64,000 nucleotides of DNA from Anabaena sp. PCC 7108 (GTDB taxonomy: Bacteria; Cyanobacteriota; Cyanobacteriia; Cyanobacteriales; Nostocaceae): positions 3,729,727 to 3,793,726 of the forward strand of contig NZ_KB235896.1 in NCBI RefSeq assembly GCF_000332135.1, read 5' to 3'. How positions within the stretch are numbered: the first letter of the stretch is position 1; each line of letters starts with the position of its first letter. Positions 18,431-27,261 of the stretch are shown here, piece after piece. The notes beneath the pieces were generated by a model that was not told the DNA's origin, ran no database searches, and saw nothing but the letters and a program-made list of their open reading frames with translations. A program made the translations under genes and the position numbers.

Positions 18431-18961
18431 ATGTTCCGTTTGCTAAGTTTGTTTTCTATCTTCCTGAGTGTTTTGCTAATGGGCTGTTCTCCACCAACCA
18501 TAGCTAACTCTCCCACTACTACTACATCAGATTCCCAAGTGCAAGCACCAGTGTCTAAAGGTCAAAATCTGCCAATTACGGCTCAAGCTACTATCCCTAA
18601 AGGAACAAAAATTAAGTTAGAAGTAGCGCGAACACCAGAACAGCAGATGATGGGGTTGATGTATCGGCCTGCTTTACCAGATGATCAGGGAATGATGTTT
18701 GTTTTTCCTTCAGCACAACCCGTAAGTTTCTGGATGAAGAATGTACCTGTAGCCTTGGATATGGTCTTTATGGAAAATGGGAAAGTCAAATACATTCAAA
18801 CCGCTGCACCTTCCTGTCAGGATGAGCCTTGTCCCACCTACGGGCCTAATGTACCCATAAACCAAGTGATTGAATTGCGAGCCGAACGAGCTAAAGAATT
18901 AGGCTTGCAAGTAGGTGATCATCTCGAAATTGAGTTCTTAAATCCTGGTAATTCTCAGTAA
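18431..18961 (+). CDS. DUF192 lipoprotein
   Basis: A 176-residue protein with a lipoprotein signal: hydrophobic N-terminus and lipobox LLMGC, so Cys19 would be lipid-modified. A Ser/Thr-rich linker leads to a DUF192 domain from about residue 55 (TPEQQMMGLMYRPALPDDQG, FWMKNVPVALDMVF). DUF192 is a small beta-barrel family of unknown function found in envelope proteins of many bacteria and archaea. Monocistronic. Confidence 0.88.
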   Translation: MFRLLSLFSIFLSVLLMGCSPPTIANSPTTTTSDSQVQAPVSKGQNLPITAQATIPKGTKIKLEVARTPEQQMMGLMYRPALPDDQGMMFVFPSAQPVSFWMKNVPVALDMVFMENGKVKYIQTAAPSCQDEPCPTYGPNVPINQVIELRAERAKELGLQVGDHLEIEFLNPGNSQ

Positions 18962-19420
18962 TCAGAATGTGGAAGCTGACTTTGTGAAGGAACTGTAAAG
19001 TTTTAATGAAGATTTCTTTGTAAAAAAAATATTACGTAGAATAGTAAAATTCACAGATAAGAGGTTAATATTTACCAGTAGCGTTAATAACATCAAGCTT
19101 TATTGCTGCCCAAATCCAATTTTCATCTTTGCTTTCTAGACAGGATAACAATTTCAGAGTTTATGCAAAAATCTTCCCTTTGACGTAAGTGTAACTAGTC
19201 GTCAATAGAGGAGTATAGGCTATGAAATCTTTTTAACTCAATGTGACATCACATAAACAGTACAGAAAAGTACACAAGATCAAGTCAAGGAATTTTGGAT
19301 TTTAGACTGAGGTATTGATCAGTTAACAGCATAGTGACACATAAAATACTGGCTACATAATACTCAGAAATAAGGAACAGATAGATGATAATACACTCTG
19401 CTCAAGGAGGTGAGATACAA
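18962..19420. other. Gene-free stretch before the DUF2949 gene
   Basis: AT-rich, with no coding frame that has a ribosome-binding site and no strong palindrome. It presumably holds the promoter of the 19421 gene. Confidence 0.3.
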
Positions 19421-19612
19421 ATGGCACCATCAAGATATTCTCGATTAATTAATTTTCTCCAAGAAGATTTGGCAATTTCTACCGATTCCCTTTCTGTCGC
19501 CCTGCGTCATCGTGAGCAAGATCCAGGCTCATTAACCATGATTCTTTGGCAGTATGGGTTAATTACTCTAGAGCAGTTGGAACAAATTTATGATTGGCTG
19601 GAGACGGCATAG
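19421..19612 (+). CDS. DUF2949 protein, 63 residues
   Basis: A small cyanobacterial protein whose core LINFLQEDLAISTDSLSVAL and LWQYGLITLEQLEQIYDWLE matches DUF2949, a family of unknown function. I place the start at the ATG of MAPSRYS because it is preceded by AAGGAGGTGAG at ideal spacing, the strongest ribosome-binding site seen here. A 12-codon upstream extension is open but lacks such a site. The predicted product is all-helical and soluble. Monocistronic, with a perfect terminator hairpin about 220 bp downstream. Confidence 0.85.
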   Translation: MAPSRYSRLINFLQEDLAISTDSLSVALRHREQDPGSLTMILWQYGLITLEQLEQIYDWLETA

Positions 19613-19829
19613 GTAAGCAATTGAAAATGCCTCTTGCAGAGGAGCTATGTTCACAAAATTAGAAATTCAAAATTAGAAAATGGATTGCTGTTGATCATTG
19701 TCAATTTAAATTGAGAACAGTTGAGCTAATTCGGGAGAATTGAAGTATGTCCCATCAACTCTGCCTTGTGCAAAGTTTGATAGATAGAACGATTAATTCA
19801 GACAGTTTATCCTCATTGACATTCAAACT

Positions 19830-19864
19830 AAAAGAGCGTGTTATTTGTTTAACACGCTCTTTTA
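19830..19864 (+). terminator. Strong rho-independent terminator
   Basis: AAAGAGCGTGTTA (19831-19843) pairs perfectly with TAACACGCTCTTT (19850-19862) around a 6-nt loop and ends in T-residues. It is 218 bp after the DUF2949 stop codon, leaving room for a long 3' UTR or a small RNA. Confidence 0.85.
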
Positions 19865-19979
19865 ATAATATTATTGGTCAAAGATTTATAACCAAATGGC
19901 CGAAAAATTTTAGATTTTAAATTTTAGATTTTGGACTATAGAATTTTGGGTACAAGCCCCGCCCCTTTAGGACGGAATT

Positions 19980-20107
19980 AATCCAAAATACTCGCTGCGT
20001 TGCTTACGCTTCGCTAACGCCTATTTAAAATCCTCAAGCTCCACACTTGAAGGTGGAGTAAATCCAAAATCCAAAATACTCGCTGCGCTGCGTACGCTTC
20101 GCTAACG
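19980..20107. repeat. Two direct copies of a 39-bp repeat, with an IS200/IS605-like end
   Basis: ATCCAAAATACTCGCTGCG followed by TACGCTTCGCTAACG occurs at about 19981-20019 and 20069-20107. Between and before them are CTCCACACTTGAAGGTGGAG (hairpin) and GCCCCGCCCCTTTAGGACGG, which resembles the palindromic ends of IS200/IS605 elements. No gene is present in 19865-20130. Confidence 0.5.
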
Positions 20108-20130
20108 TAAATCTAAAATTGATTGACTAA

Positions 20131-21285
20131 TCAAGATTTTCCAAAAACTCTTGCTGCTGCGGCTACACCTGCACCAGAATTAAAGTTTTCCAGACCCAGT
20201 TCTAAGAGAACTACTTCCAAGGATGCTATACAACTGAGGATATCGCGATCGCTCACAAAACCCAAGTGACCAATGCGGAAAATCTTATTACTCAGATGAT
20301 CTTGACCACCAGCTAAAGCAATATCAAACCGTTTTTTCATCAATGACCGAATTTTATCGGACTCTATTCCTGGGGTGGCTACAGCGGTAATTGCGGGACT
20401 TGCACATTCATCAGCAGCAAACAATGGTAAATTTAGGGCTTTCATTGCTGCACGAGTAGCATTTTTTTGCCGTTCGTGACGAGTAAAGATTGATTCCAAC
20501 CCTTCTTTTTTCATCATCCCCAAAGTGGTGTGTAATGCCACCATTAAGTTAACTGGGGGAGTAAAAGGAGTTGTATTTTTAGCGGTAGCTTTACGATATT
20601 TACCTAAATCTAAATAATATTTTGGCAACTTCGCAGTTTTGTAAGCTTCCCACGCTTTAGGACTGACAGAAACAAATCCTAAACCGGGGGGAATCATGTA
20701 GCCTTTTTGAGAACCAGAAGCGACTACATCTAAACCCCAAGCATCTACAGGGACATTGTAAGCACCCAAACTGGTGACAGCATCAACGATAATTAAGGCT
20801 TGACCATGTTCTTTGACGTGGCGGTTGATAGCTTCAAGATCATTGATGACACCCGTTGACGTTTCGCTGTGGGTGATAATTACAGCTTTGATTTCCTTGT
20901 TGGTGTCTGCTTGCAACTTTTGTGCAAACTCTGCGGGGTCTAAGGGTTGTCCCCATTCTGCGGTAACAGTTTCGACATTAAGACCAAAAGCTTGGCCTAC
21001 TTCTACCCAACGTTCACCAAATTTACCATTAGAACCAACTAAAATGCGATCGCCTGGTGAGAGAAAATTAATTATTCCAGCTTCCACTGCACCCGTACCA
21101 CTAACATTCAGCATTAGCACATCACTTGCTGTTTGATGTAGCCATTTGAGGTTTTCTGTCACCTCACCCATCATGTTGCTGAATTCACTGGTGCGGTGTC
21201 CAATTGGGTGCTTGGCTAATGCTAGTAAAGCTGCTTCTGGAACTGGGGTTGGTCCAGGAATCATCAACATCAACTTATCGTCCAT
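20131..21285 (-). CDS. Alanine-glyoxylate / serine-pyruvate type aminotransferase
   Basis: A PLP-dependent class V aminotransferase of about 384 residues. MIPGPTPVPEAALLAL and HRTSEFSNMM at the start are typical of the SPT/AGT family. GSGAVE-like NVSGTGAVEAGI, IVDAVTSLGAYN (PLP Asp) and ASGSQKGYMIPPG (the Schiff-base Lys) are present. In cyanobacteria such enzymes process glyoxylate or serine in photorespiration. I choose the ATG of MDDKLMLM, which has AGGA 8 nt upstream, over a TTG seven codons earlier. Convergent with the upstream plus-strand genes. Confidence 0.9.
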   Translation of the reverse strand: MDDKLMLMIPGPTPVPEAALLALAKHPIGHRTSEFSNMMGEVTENLKWLHQTASDVLMLNVSGTGAVEAGIINFLSPGDRILVGSNGKFGERWVEVGQAFGLNVETVTAEWGQPLDPAEFAQKLQADTNKEIKAVIITHSETSTGVINDLEAINRHVKEHGQALIIVDAVTSLGAYNVPVDAWGLDVVASGSQKGYMIPPGLGFVSVSPKAWEAYKTAKLPKYYLDLGKYRKATAKNTTPFTPPVNLMVALHTTLGMMKKEGLESIFTRHERQKNATRAAMKALNLPLFAADECASPAITAVATPGIESDKIRSLMKKRFDIALAGGQDHLSNKIFRIGHLGFVSDRDILSCIASLEVVLLELGLENFNSGAGVAAAARVFGKS

Positions 21286-21420
21286 TATGTCTATCCTAAA
21301 AATCAAATAAAAGTCAAAATTGTGTGAGAATGATTAAATCTAATGGCAAATTTTAGATATTCATCTACAAATTTCGTCATCAGTTTATAGTACCTGAGAG
21401 AGCGACATATTCACTAGGTA

Positions 21421-21705
21421 TTAATCAGGAGTAATGACTTTTTCCCCATGATGATTAAGTGACCAACGATGGTCAACCGCGATAGCAGCAGCTTGACAAA
21501 TTTCCTCCAGTCGCTTCTGTTGCGCCGCAGCTTTTCGCATGGTAATAATTAGCTGAGTCACCTGATGCCGTAAATCTTGGTTTTGACTTACTGCGCTCAT
21601 GGTTTGCTTCTCTAACAGTTGAAGTATAAGTTCATAATGGATAGGTGCAGGTAGAGGAAGTTGCTCCATGAAGTTAGTTTGAGTTGGCTTTCTTTGAGAT
21701 TTCAT
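21421..21705 (-). CDS. Hypothetical helical protein
   Basis: I set the start at the ATG of MKSQRKPTQT (94 residues). Frames extending upstream only translate a 15-bp tandem repeat into FSPITFSPIT-type peptide. The product is soluble, Gln/Leu-rich and helical (HQVTQLIITMRKAAAQQKRLEEI), with no catalytic motif. It lies between the aminotransferase and trpC genes on the same strand. Function unknown. Confidence 0.5.
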   Translation of the reverse strand: MKSQRKPTQTNFMEQLPLPAPIHYELILQLLEKQTMSAVSQNQDLRHQVTQLIITMRKAAAQQKRLEEICQAAAIAVDHRWSLNHHGEKVITPD

Positions 21706-21759
21706 CTTACTCAGAGTGTATCTCTTGTCCACTAAATTGTTACACAGCAAACAAAGTTT

Positions 21760-21912
21760 GGGGAAAAGGTGATTGGGGAAAAGGTGATTGGGGAAAAGGT
21801 GATTGGTGATTGGGGAAAAGGTGATTGGGGAAAAGGTGATTGGGGAAAAGGTGATTGGGGAAAAGGTGATTGGGGAAAAGGTGATTGGGGAAAAGGTGAT
21901 TGGAGAAAAACC
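21760..21912. repeat. 15-bp tandem repeat, about 10 units
   Basis: The unit GGGGAAAAGGTGATT starts at 21760, 21775 and 21790, then, after a 7-bp partial unit, every 15 bp from 21812 to 21902 (the last one degenerate). Perfect repetition suggests recent slippage. Long frames through it on both strands are artefacts. Confidence 0.95.
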
Positions 21913-21921
21913 AATACCCAA

Positions 21922-21998
21922 TCCCCGCGTCTCCCCCTCTCCGCGTCCCCGCGTCTCCCCCTCTCCGCGTCCCCGCGTCTCTCCCTCCTCGCGTCCCT
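21922..21998. repeat. 24-bp tandem repeat, three units
   Basis: The unit CGCGTCTCCCCCTCTCCGCG plus TCCC is repeated about three times, the last copy diverged. It adjoins the 15-bp array, so the whole trpC 3' flank is low-complexity. Confidence 0.85.
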
Positions 21999-22012
21999 AT
22001 TCCCTATTGCTG

Positions 22013-22897
22013 TTATTTCCCAAAAAGATTAGTAATTGCTAATTTCGGGTCTGGTTGTTTGACTAACGACTCACCAATCAGCACTGCTGAAACACCTGCT
22101 GTTTCCACTACACTTATATCTTCTGAGTTATGAAGTCCTGATTCACTGACTACAAAAATATTCTTTTCTTGCAATTGACTACCTCTAGCGGATAGTAGCT
22201 GACAAGTAGTTTGTAAGTCTACAGAAAAATCTTCTAGATTACGATTATTTATACCGACTAATTTAACACCATCTAAGGGTAAAACTCGATCAATTTCTTC
22301 TAAACTATGGACTTCAATCAAAGCCGCCATTTTCAGCTTATTAGCGATTTTGACAAAATATTGTAAATCTTGATCGCTGAGAATTGCTGCAATTAATAAA
22401 ATCGCATCTGCGCCATTAATTCGCGCCAAATACATTTGATAAGGATAAATGATAAATTCCTTACATAGTAATGGTAAATCTACGGCAGCACGAACTAAAG
22501 ATAAGTTTTCAAAACTACCTTGAAAAAACTTAGTATCTGTGAGTACAGAAAGACAACTAGCACCACCTGCTTGATAAGATTTAGCTATTTCTACTGGGTC
22601 AAAATCTGCACGTAAAACACCCTTACTAGGAGAAGCTTTTTTAACTTCAGCAATCAGTGCGGGTTTGGTTTTACCTTGACGGAGTGCGGCGACAAAATCA
22701 CGGGTTGGAGGTGCAGAAAGGATTGTTTTATGCAATTCTGCCAAAGGCTGCCTTTCCCGCATTTGCTCAACTTCTATCTCTTTTTGCCAAACAATTTCCT
22801 CTAAAATGTTATTTGGTGTGGAATCTGGCATCGCTATCTGATAGCGCAATATGGAAATATCAATAGCCTGACTAGGTGAACGACGACGAATTTGCAT
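22013..22897 (-). CDS. trpC: Indole-3-glycerol phosphate synthase
   Basis: Converts carboxyphenylamino-deoxyribulose phosphate to indole-3-glycerol phosphate in tryptophan synthesis (EC 4.1.1.48). The TIM-barrel motifs [50 protein letters not shown] and [12 protein letters not shown] are all present, with the catalytic Lys/Glu residues in place. The 294 residues include the N-terminal MQIRRR extension typical of cyanobacterial TrpC, which supports this start. Its 3' end adjoins the tandem repeats. Confidence 0.96.
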   Translation of the reverse strand: MQIRRRSPSQAIDISILRYQIAMPDSTPNNILEEIVWQKEIEVEQMRERQPLAELHKTILSAPPTRDFVAALRQGKTKPALIAEVKKASPSKGVLRADFDPVEIAKSYQAGGASCLSVLTDTKFFQGSFENLSLVRAAVDLPLLCKEFIIYPYQMYLARINGADAILLIAAILSDQDLQYFVKIANKLKMAALIEVHSLEEIDRVLPLDGVKLVGINNRNLEDFSVDLQTTCQLLSARGSQLQEKNIFVVSESGLHNSEDISVVETAGVSAVLIGESLVKQPDPKLAITNLFGK

Positions 22898-22900
22898 TTT

Positions 22901-22984
22901 GGGGAATAGGGGACTGGGGACTGGGGACTGGGGACTGGGGAACAGGGAACAGGGAACAGGGAACAGGGAACAGGGAATAGGGAA
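22901..22984. repeat. Two abutting heptamer arrays upstream of trpC
   Basis: GGGGACT units (four) pass directly into GGGAACA units (five), then TAGGGAA. This lies just 5' of the trpC start codon, in the trpC-lpdA gap. Confidence 0.9.
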
Positions 22985-23056
22985 GCAAAGGAGAAATATT
23001 TAACTTTCTTACTTCTTAACTTCTGTCACCTGTCATCTGTTCCCTGTCACCTTCTT

Positions 23057-24487
23057 CTAACTTGCGATCGCTCTTTTATAGGCTTCATCTAGCACTTCTG
23101 ACAGTGTAGGATGGGCGTGAATCAAATGAGCAAGGTGCTGTACAGATTGACGGTTAGCAACTGCTGCGGAGGCTTCGTGAATCAAATCAGAAGCGTGTAA
23201 ACCGAAAATATGTACACCTAAAACTTCACCAGTATCTTTACGATAAATCACCTTAGTGATGCCATCAGTTTCATTTTCTGCCAAAGCTTTAGAATTACCT
23301 TTGAAATAACTTTTGCTAGTAGAAATTTCAAATCCTTCCGCTAAACCCAATTCTTGGGCTGCTGTTTCTGTTAAACCCACATAACTAATTTCAGGATGGG
23401 TAAAAGCGGCTGCGGGAATACTGCGATAGTCTACTTTTTTGTCTTTACCAAGGATATTTTCCACAGCAATAATACCTTGACCCGAAGCCGCGTGTGCCAG
23501 CATCATCTTCCCATTTGCGTCGCCAATAGCCCAGAGGTGAGGGACAACTTCACCAGATGAAAGTACCGCCATACTGTCATTAACAGGAATAAAATTCCGT
23601 TTATCCAGTTCCACACCTACAGAATCTAAACCGAGATTTTTGGTAGCGGGAATGCGGCCTGTAGCTACTAAGCAAGCATCTACTTCCAACACATCTACAT
23701 CTTCTTTAGTTTGGAAGTCTGCTAACTCAATGACGACGGGAGAACCGGGAATGATTCTTTTGGCGTATATTCCCACTCTGGTTTCAATGGGACGAGGGTT
23801 AATTAAAACTCGTTCTGCCAGTTTAGCAATATCACGGTCAAATCCTGGCATTAATTGATCTAGGGCTTCAATCATCGTGACTTCACAGCCCAAAGCGGTG
23901 TAAATATCAGAAAATTCTAAACCGATGTAACCACTACCAATAATTGCAATCCATTCCGGTAGAGATTCTAATTTTACTCCTTGGTCGCTGGTAAATACAG
24001 TTTTACCATCTAACTCAATTCCGGGAGGAACAAAAGGAACAGAACCGGGAGAAAGAATGATATCTTGAGCCGTGATAGTTTTTTCACCTTTGTCTGTAGT
24101 GATGGTGACTTTTTGTGTACCAGCGACTTTTCCCCAACCGCGAATGATATCGACTCCCAACCGTTTGAGACTATTGGTTAAGTCTCCTTGAATTTTAGAA
24201 ACAAGATTATCGGCATGATTTGCGATCGCTTGTCGATCAAATTCTACATTATCAATTTGAATTCCCAAAGATTTCAGGTGGTGGGCATTACGTAAGTCCC
24301 GCACCCTTCCAGAAGCAGCCAGCAGCGCCTTAGAGGGAATACAGCCCCGGTTAACACAGGTTCCTCCCATGTCTGCCGCTTCAATAATCGCTGTTCTCAG
24401 ACCATAGTTAACGGCGTGTAGGGCTGCACCATGTCCACCTACACCTGCGCCAATAATAACTAAATCGTAATCAAATTCAGAACTCAC
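23057..24487 (-). CDS. lpdA: Dihydrolipoyl dehydrogenase
   Basis: The FAD flavoprotein (E3, EC 1.8.1.4) of 2-oxo acid dehydrogenase and glycine cleavage complexes; it reoxidises dihydrolipoyl groups with NAD. Residues 9-20 hold the FAD motif [12 protein letters not shown]. The redox disulfide is in [13 protein letters not shown] (about 41-53), the NAD motif is [10 protein letters not shown], and the C-terminal His-Glu pair is in HAHPTLSEV. The 476 residues are normal. The start codon is GTG and the N-terminus fits cyanobacterial homologues. Same strand as trpC, but separated by the repeats. Confidence 0.95.
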   Translation of the reverse strand: MSSEFDYDLVIIGAGVGGHGAALHAVNYGLRTAIIEAADMGGTCVNRGCIPSKALLAASGRVRDLRNAHHLKSLGIQIDNVEFDRQAIANHADNLVSKIQGDLTNSLKRLGVDIIRGWGKVAGTQKVTITTDKGEKTITAQDIILSPGSVPFVPPGIELDGKTVFTSDQGVKLESLPEWIAIIGSGYIGLEFSDIYTALGCEVTMIEALDQLMPGFDRDIAKLAERVLINPRPIETRVGIYAKRIIPGSPVVIELADFQTKEDVDVLEVDACLVATGRIPATKNLGLDSVGVELDKRNFIPVNDSMAVLSSGEVVPHLWAIGDANGKMMLAHAASGQGIIAVENILGKDKKVDYRSIPAAAFTHPEISYVGLTETAAQELGLAEGFEISTSKSYFKGNSKALAENETDGITKVIYRKDTGEVLGVHIFGLHASDLIHEASAAVANRQSVQHLAHLIHAHPTLSEVLDEAYKRAIAS

Positions 24488-24707
24488 GTTAGTTTCCCCG
24501 TTTCTTTAGCCTACTTGTTTTTAACTGTATATCCCCTCTGTTCCCACATTTCCGCTGCTGCGTTAGTGTTCAGAATGGAACTGGGTAAAATTATAGTTAT
24601 ATTTTGATAATAGGTTTTTCATCACACTGTGCAATTTTAGCGGATTTTCCGATAATTTAGAATTTCGGTACAGTGGATGTGTTGAATATTGAGAGTAAGG
24701 ACAATTT

Positions 24708-24730
24708 TTGACTCATAATCTATGAGTCAA
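24708..24730. promoter_or_regulatory. Candidate operator upstream of arsR
   Basis: TTGACTCATA (24708-24717) and TATGAGTCAA (24721-24730) form a perfect 10-3-10 dyad about 96 bp before arsR. Its form suits a dimeric helix-turn-helix regulator, but the assignment to ArsR is inference. The remaining 24488-24826 gap has no gene. Confidence 0.4.
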
Positions 24731-24826
24731 TAGATTTAGTCGTCATTTTTTAAGCCTCCTACTCAACCAAGGTAATTTGTCGAAATTACCAATTTTCAAC
24801 CCATTTTAAATTTTTAACTTAAGATA

Positions 24827-25141
24827 ATGCCAATTGCTGCTCACAATTTAATTGTAACTGGGTTTCATGCCCTATCTGACCCGATTAGAATTAGCGTTAT
24901 AGAACTTCTGCGTCAACGTGAACTTTGTGTATGTGACTTATGTGATGCTTTAGAGGTCAGTCAATCAAAACTGTCTTTTCACCTCAAGACCCTCAAAGAC
25001 GCTGGCTTAGTTAATGCACGTCATGAAGGACGCTGGATTTATTACAGTTTAAATTTGCCCCAATTTCGGGTTTTAGAACAATATTTAGCAGATTTTTCCA
25101 TCAATAATCTCATGCCAACACCTCGTTCTTGCCGTGATTAA
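24827..25141 (+). CDS. arsR: ArsR/SmtB-family arsenite-responsive repressor
   Basis: A 104-residue winged-helix repressor. ELCVCDLCDAL places Cys34, Cys36 and Cys39 in the alpha3 site that binds As(III) in E. coli-type ArsR, and SQSKLSFHLKTLKDAGLV is the recognition helix. R/H-rich GRWIYYSLN forms the wing. On arsenite binding such proteins leave DNA and derepress the operon. It is the first gene of arsR-aqpS-arsH-arsC. Dyads upstream (24708) and downstream (25184, 25237) are candidate binding sites. Confidence 0.92.
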   Translation: MPIAAHNLIVTGFHALSDPIRISVIELLRQRELCVCDLCDALEVSQSKLSFHLKTLKDAGLVNARHEGRWIYYSLNLPQFRVLEQYLADFSINNLMPTPRSCRD

Positions 25142-25183
25142 CAAGGTCGATAAGACCAAAATCATAAGTCTGCCATCCAACAC

Positions 25184-25252
25184 ATCAATTTTTTTTGATT
25201 AATTTTTGTATAGGGTGGTATCCTAGTACTTGACACATCAATTTTTTTTGAA
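25184..25252. promoter_or_regulatory. Duplicated ATCAA-N6-TTGAT dyads before aqpS
   Basis: ACATCAATTTTTTTTGA occurs twice. ATCAATTTTTTTTGAT at 25184-25199 is a perfect dyad, and 25237-25252 differs only at the last base. They lie between arsR and aqpS and resemble ArsR/SmtB-type operators, pointing to a second regulated promoter. This is inference from form and position. Confidence 0.4.
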
Positions 25253-25313
25253 ATGATATATAAATACTGTCAGTATCAGAATACTTTGTGCAAATCGAAA
25301 AAAGTCTTGATTT

Positions 25314-25427
25314 GTAGATTGGGTTGTGGAACGTGAATGTATCCCTGCGGGACACTGCGTGTTCGCAAAGCAATAGCATCAAACCCAACAAATGCATCGG
25401 TTTACGCTGTCGCTTAACCCAACCTAC
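25314..25427. repeat. Inverted-repeat element, copy 2 of 2
   Basis: GTAGATTGGGTT (25314-25325) pairs with AACCCAACCTAC (25416-25427). It is the inverted counterpart of 1417-1514, with matching flank ATGGACAAGGTATTGATA. The open frame of the next gene runs into this element, so the first 20 or so codons of the longest frame are repeat-derived. Confidence 0.6.
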
Positions 25428-25472
25428 AAAAAAATGGACAAGGTATTGATAAACAAAAGCAATTTGAATTTA

Positions 25473-26168
25473 ATGAAGTCATTTTTCCAAGAAATTTATC
25501 AATTTAGGACAGAAGTTTTAGTAGAAGCAATTGGTACTTTTATCTTAGTATTTGCTGGGACTGGTGCTGTGATGGTAAACAACATCAGTCAAGGTGCTAT
25601 TACCCATTTGGGAATTAGTTTTGTATTTGGGGCTGTAGTAGCGGCATTAATTTACAGTTTAGGACATCTCAGCGGCGCACATTTTAATCCAGCAGTCACA
25701 CTAGCATTTTGGACTAGTGGATTTTTTCCCAAAAGGAGAGTATTACCCTATATTTTTGCCCAATTAATAGGATCTATATTTGCTTCTAGTTTACTACTAA
25801 TTAGTTTGGGAAACGTTGCTAATTTAGGTGCAACTTTACCTCTCAATGGTAATTGGTGGCAATCTTTTATATTAGAAATAGTTCTGACATTTATTCTCAT
25901 GTTTGTGATTTTAGGATCTGGATTAGATCGTCGCGCCCATATTGGTTTTGCTGGTTTAGCTATTGGTTTAACAGTAGCAATGGAAGCAGCTTTTATGGGT
26001 CCGATTACTGGTGCAAGTATGAATCCTGCCCGTTCTTTTGGTCCTGCTTTAGTAGGAGGAATTTGGCAACATCATTGGGTTTATTGGGTAGCACCAATTT
26101 TAGGTTCACAGTTTGCAGTCAAAGTTTATGGCATAATTTCTCATAACTTTAGAGATTTTCAAGAATAA
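25473..26168 (+). CDS. aqpS: Aquaporin-family channel of the arsenic cluster (AqpS-like)
   Basis: A MIP-family channel of 231 residues when started at [10 protein letters not shown]. Six hydrophobic helices are visible, with the two pore motifs [10 protein letters not shown] (NPA 72-74) and [10 protein letters not shown] (NPA 184-186, followed by the filter Arg). The gene lies between arsR and arsH. In Sinorhizobium meliloti the same arrangement uses AqpS to let arsenite leave the cell after arsenate reduction; I infer the same role here, in the inner membrane. ATGs at 25392 and 25434 give longer frames that start inside a repeat. AqpZ-like water transport is the alternative. Confidence 0.85.
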   Translation: MKSFFQEIYQFRTEVLVEAIGTFILVFAGTGAVMVNNISQGAITHLGISFVFGAVVAALIYSLGHLSGAHFNPAVTLAFWTSGFFPKRRVLPYIFAQLIGSIFASSLLLISLGNVANLGATLPLNGNWWQSFILEIVLTFILMFVILGSGLDRRAHIGFAGLAIGLTVAMEAAFMGPITGASMNPARSFGPALVGGIWQHHWVYWVAPILGSQFAVKVYGIISHNFRDFQE

Positions 26169-26179
26169 AGGGAGTAACA

Positions 26180-26791
26180 ATGACAAAATTCGATCATCCA
26201 CCCAGAATATTATTTTTATATGGTTCCTTGCGCGAACGTTCTTATAGTCGTTTATTAGCAGAAGAAGCAGCCAGAATAATTCAAGAATTTGGTGCAGAAA
26301 TCCGGTTTTTTGATCCTCGTGAATTACCAATTTATGGTAGTGTTAGTGATACTCATCCCAAAGTTCAAGAACTACGAGAATTGAGTACCTGGTCTGAAGG
26401 TCAAGTTTGGTCTTCTCCAGAAATGCACGGTAACATTACCGGGATTTTGAAAAACCAAATTGATTGGATTCCCTTGAGTATTGGTGCAGTTAGACCAACC
26501 CAAGGAAGAACTTTAGCAGTAATGCAAGTAAGTGGCGGTTCTCAATCTTTTAACGCCGTTAATACCATGCGAATTTTAGGGCGTTGGATGCGAATGTTTA
26601 CCATTCCTAATCAATCTTCAGTAGCCAAAGCTTATCAAGAATTTCATGAAGATGGAACAATGAAAGATTCTGCTTATCGTGACCGAGTAATTGATGTCAT
26701 GGAAGAATTATATAAGTTTACTTTGCTGTTACGTGACCAAGTTGATTATCTCACAGACCGTCACAGTGAACGCAAAGAAAAAAACAACTAG
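26180..26791 (+). CDS. arsH: ArsH NADPH-dependent FMN reductase
   Basis: A flavodoxin-like NADPH:FMN oxidoreductase of 203 residues. The FMN phosphate loop is [10 protein letters not shown], and [20 protein letters not shown] is the ArsH signature. [20 protein letters not shown] and [13 protein letters not shown] complete the family pattern. ArsH confers resistance to organoarsenicals, oxidising trivalent methyl or aromatic forms, and can reduce quinones and metals. It lies 11 bp downstream of aqpS and so is in the same operon. A perfect 13-bp hairpin follows directly after its stop. Confidence 0.94.
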   Translation: MTKFDHPPRILFLYGSLRERSYSRLLAEEAARIIQEFGAEIRFFDPRELPIYGSVSDTHPKVQELRELSTWSEGQVWSSPEMHGNITGILKNQIDWIPLSIGAVRPTQGRTLAVMQVSGGSQSFNAVNTMRILGRWMRMFTIPNQSSVAKAYQEFHEDGTMKDSAYRDRVIDVMEELYKFTLLLRDQVDYLTDRHSERKEKNN

Positions 26792-26820
26792 ATCCCCGAC
26801 TTCTCTAAGAAGTCGGGGAT
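26792..26820. repeat. REP-like perfect hairpin between arsH and arsC
   Basis: ATCCCCGACTTCT (26792-26804) and AGAAGTCGGGGAT (26808-26820) form a 13-bp stem with a 3-nt loop. The element starts right after the arsH stop and ends at an ATG. The right arm AGTCGGGGAT is also at positions 1-10, so it is dispersed. It could attenuate or stabilise the operon transcript. Confidence 0.75.
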
Positions 26821-26862
26821 ATGAAAACCTTTAAAAACCTTTATTTAACAACTACAAGAATC

Positions 26863-27261
26863 ATGAAAAAAGTCATGTTTGTTTGCAAAAAAAATTCCCG
26901 TCGTTCCCAAATGGCAGAAGGTTTTGCAAAAACTTTAGGAGAAGGTAAAATTGCCGTTGCTAGTTCTGGTTTAGCATCAAGTCATGTAGATCCCATTACC
27001 GTTGAAGTTATGGCAAAAATCGGCATTGATATTAGTAATCAAAGTTCTAAAGCTTTAAGTGATTTTAATCCTGAAGATTTTGATGCTGTAATTTCCTTGT
27101 GTGGTTGTGGAGTCAATTTACCAGAAGCGTGGGTATCAAGAGAAGTTTTTGCAGATTGGCAACTTGATGATCCTGAAGGTCACGGTATTGATACTTTTTA
27201 CCGTGTTCGTGATGAAGTTAAAGAAAGAGTGATGCAATTGATAGAAGATTTAACCTGTTAA
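26863..27261 (+). CDS. arsC: Arsenate reductase, LMW-phosphatase type
   Basis: Reduces arsenate to arsenite in the cytoplasm. The P-loop VCKKNSRRSQ gives the CX5R motif with Cys8; Cys80 and Cys82 (ISLCGCG) occupy the positions known in Synechocystis ArsC, which uses glutathione/glutaredoxin. The DP motif (QLDDPEG) supplies the general acid Asp. I choose the start MKKVMFVCKK (132 residues), the family's natural N-terminus. The frame extends 14 codons upstream to an ATG at the end of the hairpin. Last gene of the operon. Confidence 0.93.
   Translation: MKKVMFVCKKNSRRSQMAEGFAKTLGEGKIAVASSGLASSHVDPITVEVMAKIGIDISNQSSKALSDFNPEDFDAVISLCGCGVNLPEAWVSREVFADWQLDDPEGHGIDTFYRVRDEVKERVMQLIEDLTC

Noticed and set aside
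21732-22133. Frames with FSPITFSPIT-, KGDWGKGDWG- or RVSPSPRP-type peptides
   Set aside because: Direct translation of the 15-bp and 24-bp tandem arrays.
25392-25472. Longer start for the aquaporin gene
   Set aside because: The first part is encoded by a dispersed inverted repeat, whose other copy is at 1417.
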